Assembly (NCBI GenBank): GCA_016199375.1
Contig: JACQGV010000231.1
Coordinates: forward strand, 1 to 7,246
Direction of reading: 5' to 3'
Length of the DNA stretch: 7,246 bases
DNA from: Chloroflexota bacterium
GTDB taxonomy: Bacteria; Chloroflexota; Dehalococcoidia; SHYM01
The notes below the pieces were generated by a model, which was not told where the DNA came from, ran no database searches, and was given only the letters and a program-made list of their open reading frames with translations. Both the position numbers and the translations under genes were made by a program. Shown piece by piece: positions 6,048-7,246 of this stretch. Numbering within the stretch: the stretch's first letter is position 1; every line of letters begins with the position of its first letter.

Positions 6048-7040
6048 TTATAGCAGCTTGAGCTGCTGGCCCGACTTGAGGGCCCGGGCATTCCAGCCCC
6101 GGCGCTGGAGGTCGCGGGCGAGCTCCGCGGCGAAGCCGTGGACCGTGTAGACCTCCCGGGGCTGGACGCGCTCCACGTACTCCAGCAGGTCGCGGTAGTC
6201 GGCGTGGTCGGAGAGGGGGAAGGCGGCGTCCACGCCCAGCCGCTGGCTGGTGCCCCGGTCCACCGCCCAGCCCGAGATGTGGGCGATGGCCGCGCCCGGC
6301 ACCCGTTGCCGCAGGTGCGAGCGCCTGACGCTGGGCGGGAAGAGCAGCACCCTGCCACCCTCGGTGCCGGGGGTATGCTGCACGTGCTCCGGGAAGTGCA
6401 CCCCTAGCTCCTGGTAGAGCTGCACGTGGGAGAAGAGGGCCTCGTGGAGGGCGAAGTCGAAGCCGGCCTCGGCTAGGCTCGCCAGCAGCTCGGGCCCCTT
6501 GCCCAGGGAGTAGCCCAGGAGCACGGGCACCCGGCCCCGGGCCAGGTTGATCTTGCAGAAGGCGATGATGTCGGCCACCACCTCGGCCCGCGGCGGGAAG
6601 AGGTAGTGGGGGCGGCCGAAGGTGCTCTCCATCACCAGGGTGTCGGCCCGGGGGACCTGGATCGGCTCGCAGGCCGGCCCCTCGCGCAGCTTGAAGTCGC
6701 CCGAGTACAGCAGTCGCGCGCCGTCGCGCTCGGTGAGGATCTGGGCCGAGCCCAGCACGTGGCCGGCCGGGTAGAGGGTGGCGTGAAAGCCGGCGTCGAA
6801 CCAGGTGCGCTGCCCGAAGGGCAGGACATGGGTGGCAGCCGGGCCCAGGTCGCGGGCGTGCGGCCCGGAGCGGAGCTGCAGGAAGCGCTGGGTGCCCGGC
6901 GAGACGATGACCCGCTGGTGCCGGCGCACGTGGTCCGAGTGGGCGTGGGAGATGAAGGCGAAGTCTTGGCCGCGGGAGGGGTCGAGCCACAGACCCATGT
7001 CAGGCAGGAGGATCCCGTGGTCGAAGGCGAGGCGGATCAT
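6048..7040 (-). CDS. Metallo-beta-lactamase-fold exonuclease (ligase-associated DNA exonuclease type)
   Basis: A 330-residue MBL/beta-CASP-like nuclease. Zinc ligands are clear: HAHSDH (H32, H34, D36, H37), PAGHVLGSAQ (H94), SGD (D115), ESTFG (138-142), LSDHAD (S277, D278, H279) and VYTVHG (H301). Segments such as YSLGKGPELLASL (177-189), SGWAVDRGTSQRLGVDAAFPLSDHADYRDLL and the pattern of short stretches between them match my memory of the ligase-associated DNA exonuclease family, whose genes often sit beside an ATP-dependent DNA ligase and a helicase. Neither partner is in this window. Another possibility is an archaeal-like mRNA-processing MBL ribonuclease; the DNA-exonuclease call is more likely. 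It is cytoplasmic, and ATG 7040 is used. The likely SD GGAAGGG (7052-7058) is 11 nt upstream and sits inside a hairpin. The gene has its own promoter at 7111-7119 and a terminator-like element downstream. Confidence 0.8.
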   Translation of the reverse strand: MIRLAFDHGILLPDMGLWLDPSRGQDFAFISHAHSDHVRRHQRVIVSPGTQRFLQLRSGPHARDLGPAATHVLPFGQRTWFDAGFHATLYPAGHVLGSAQILTERDGARLLYSGDFKLREGPACEPIQVPRADTLVMESTFGRPHYLFPPRAEVVADIIAFCKINLARGRVPVLLGYSLGKGPELLASLAEAGFDFALHEALFSHVQLYQELGVHFPEHVQHTPGTEGGRVLLFPPSVRRSHLRQRVPGAAIAHISGWAVDRGTSQRLGVDAAFPLSDHADYRDLLEYVERVQPREVYTVHGFAAELARDLQRRGWNARALKSGQQLKLL

Positions 7041-7050
7041 CTCTGTGGCC

Positions 7051-7068
7051 GCCCTTCCACGGAAGGGC
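7051..7068 (-). promoter_or_regulatory. Leader hairpin covering the exonuclease Shine-Dalgarno
   Basis: A perfect 8-bp inverted repeat GCCCTTCC/GGAAGGGC with a 2-nt centre (7051-7058 with 7061-7068) lies in the 5' leader. On the minus-strand transcript the right arm contains the only purine-rich SD candidate (GGAAGGG), so pairing would hide the ribosome binding site. Sequestration could lower translation of the exonuclease or make it conditional; this is an inference. Confidence 0.3.
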
Positions 7069-7110
7069 TAGCGCCCGGGGCGGCGTCCACCGGCTCCCTC
7101 CTTGCCGGGG

Positions 7111-7119
7111 AGTATACCA
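7111..7119 (-). promoter_or_regulatory. Extended -10 promoter of the exonuclease gene
   Basis: Minus strand reads TGGTATACT, identical over 9 bases to the element at 1729-1737. Predicted start near 7104 gives a leader of about 64 nt, which includes the hairpin at 7051-7068. No -35 box is recognisable at the expected distance. The gap 7041-7148 otherwise holds nothing I recognise. Confidence 0.5.
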
Positions 7120-7148
7120 CGAACGCCCGCCGCCAGGGGGCTCGAAAG

Positions 7149-7246
7149 TCAGCGCACCAGCCCCAGCTGGAGCTGGAGGGCGAGGCCGCCGATGGCCAGG
7201 GCCACGGTGGCGGCGGTGACTACCAGCCCCACCTTTAGGAACTCCC
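7149..7246 (-). CDS. C-terminal end of a membrane protein, 5' end beyond window (possibly an ion-transporter-like permease)
   Basis: Read on the minus strand from the right edge, an open frame of about 32 codons ends at TGA (7149-7151). The peptide reads roughly EFLKVGLVVTAATVALAIGG then LALQLQLGLVR, a single hydrophobic helix of some 20 residues after a short charged lead, as at the end of a polytopic transporter. The FLKVGL start of the last helix recalls the C-termini of SLC13/ArsB/NhaD-type ion transporters, but the evidence is thin. It is G/C-ending like the other genes. It is tandem with the exonuclease and ends 29 bp before that gene's promoter. Moderate confidence that it is coding; low confidence in the family. 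Confidence 0.35.
   Translation of the reverse strand, partial: EFLKVGLVVTAATVALAIGGLALQLQLGLVR

Noticed and set aside
5938..6990. 350-residue minus-strand frame overlapping the exonuclease
   Set aside because: Pro/Arg/Ala-rich alternative frame of the exonuclease gene, which has intact zinc motifs in its own frame.
7067..7073. GCTAGCG shared by the leaders of the PHP and exonuclease genes (also at 1713-1719)
   Set aside because: Only 7 bp with no consistent spacing; compatible with chance.
1..7246. Defence system, CRISPR array, phage or transposase genes, riboswitches
   Set aside because: Nothing matching these was seen on either strand; all long frames belong to ordinary metabolic, translation or DNA-processing families.

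Overview
The window is GC-rich (by eye roughly 68-70 %), densely coded bacterial chromosome. It suggests a high-GC lineage such as Chloroflexota (Dehalococcoidia-like) or a similar deep-branching group. That placement is an inference from base composition, protein style and gene mix, because no rRNA or other decisive marker is present. I see no tRNA, rRNA, CRISPR array, transposase, phage gene or origin.

Layout, left to right. (1) The 3' part of prfA (peptide chain release factor 1) runs rightward and lacks about 30 N-terminal codons at the window edge. (2) It converges on a PHP-domain metallo-phosphoesterase gene on the minus strand across a 25-bp junction that holds a small hairpin. (3) All remaining genes are on the minus strand, transcribed right to left. 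A compact set begins with a nitroreductase-family flavoprotein. It continues with a 47-codon mini-ORF that looks like the detached C-terminal tail of a DipZ/redoxin-type protein, then a threonine dehydratase with an ACT domain (ilvA), a HAD phosphatase that starts inside the ilvA stop codon (GTGA), and an acetyl-CoA hydrolase/4-hydroxybutyrate-type CoA-transferase. Junctions are 4-45 nt or overlapping, with Shine-Dalgarno (SD) sequences mostly visible, so this is very probably one operon. It has a recognisable sigma-70-like promoter (CTGACA, 17 bp, TACAAT) in front of the nitroreductase. (4) Upstream is a 183-bp non-coding stretch with a striking three-stem palindromic element (about 5942-6045) that looks like a bidirectional terminator or a small dispersed repeat. 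(5) Then comes a metallo-beta-lactamase-fold exonuclease of the ligase-associated type, with its own extended -10 promoter and a leader hairpin that covers its likely SD. (6) At the right edge lies the last transmembrane segment of a membrane protein, possibly an ion-transporter-like permease.

How the genes fit together: ilvA deaminates threonine to 2-oxobutyrate, and the CoA-transferase handles short acyl-CoAs, so amino-acid and short-chain acid metabolism may be linked here. The nitroreductase and HAD phosphatase are generic members whose substrates cannot be read from sequence. prfA (translation termination) and the exonuclease (DNA processing) are unrelated housekeeping neighbours. I did not find a convincing new multi-gene system. 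The most unusual items are the mini-ORF between the nitroreductase and ilvA, the palindromic element at 5942-6045, and the two identical extended -10 promoters.
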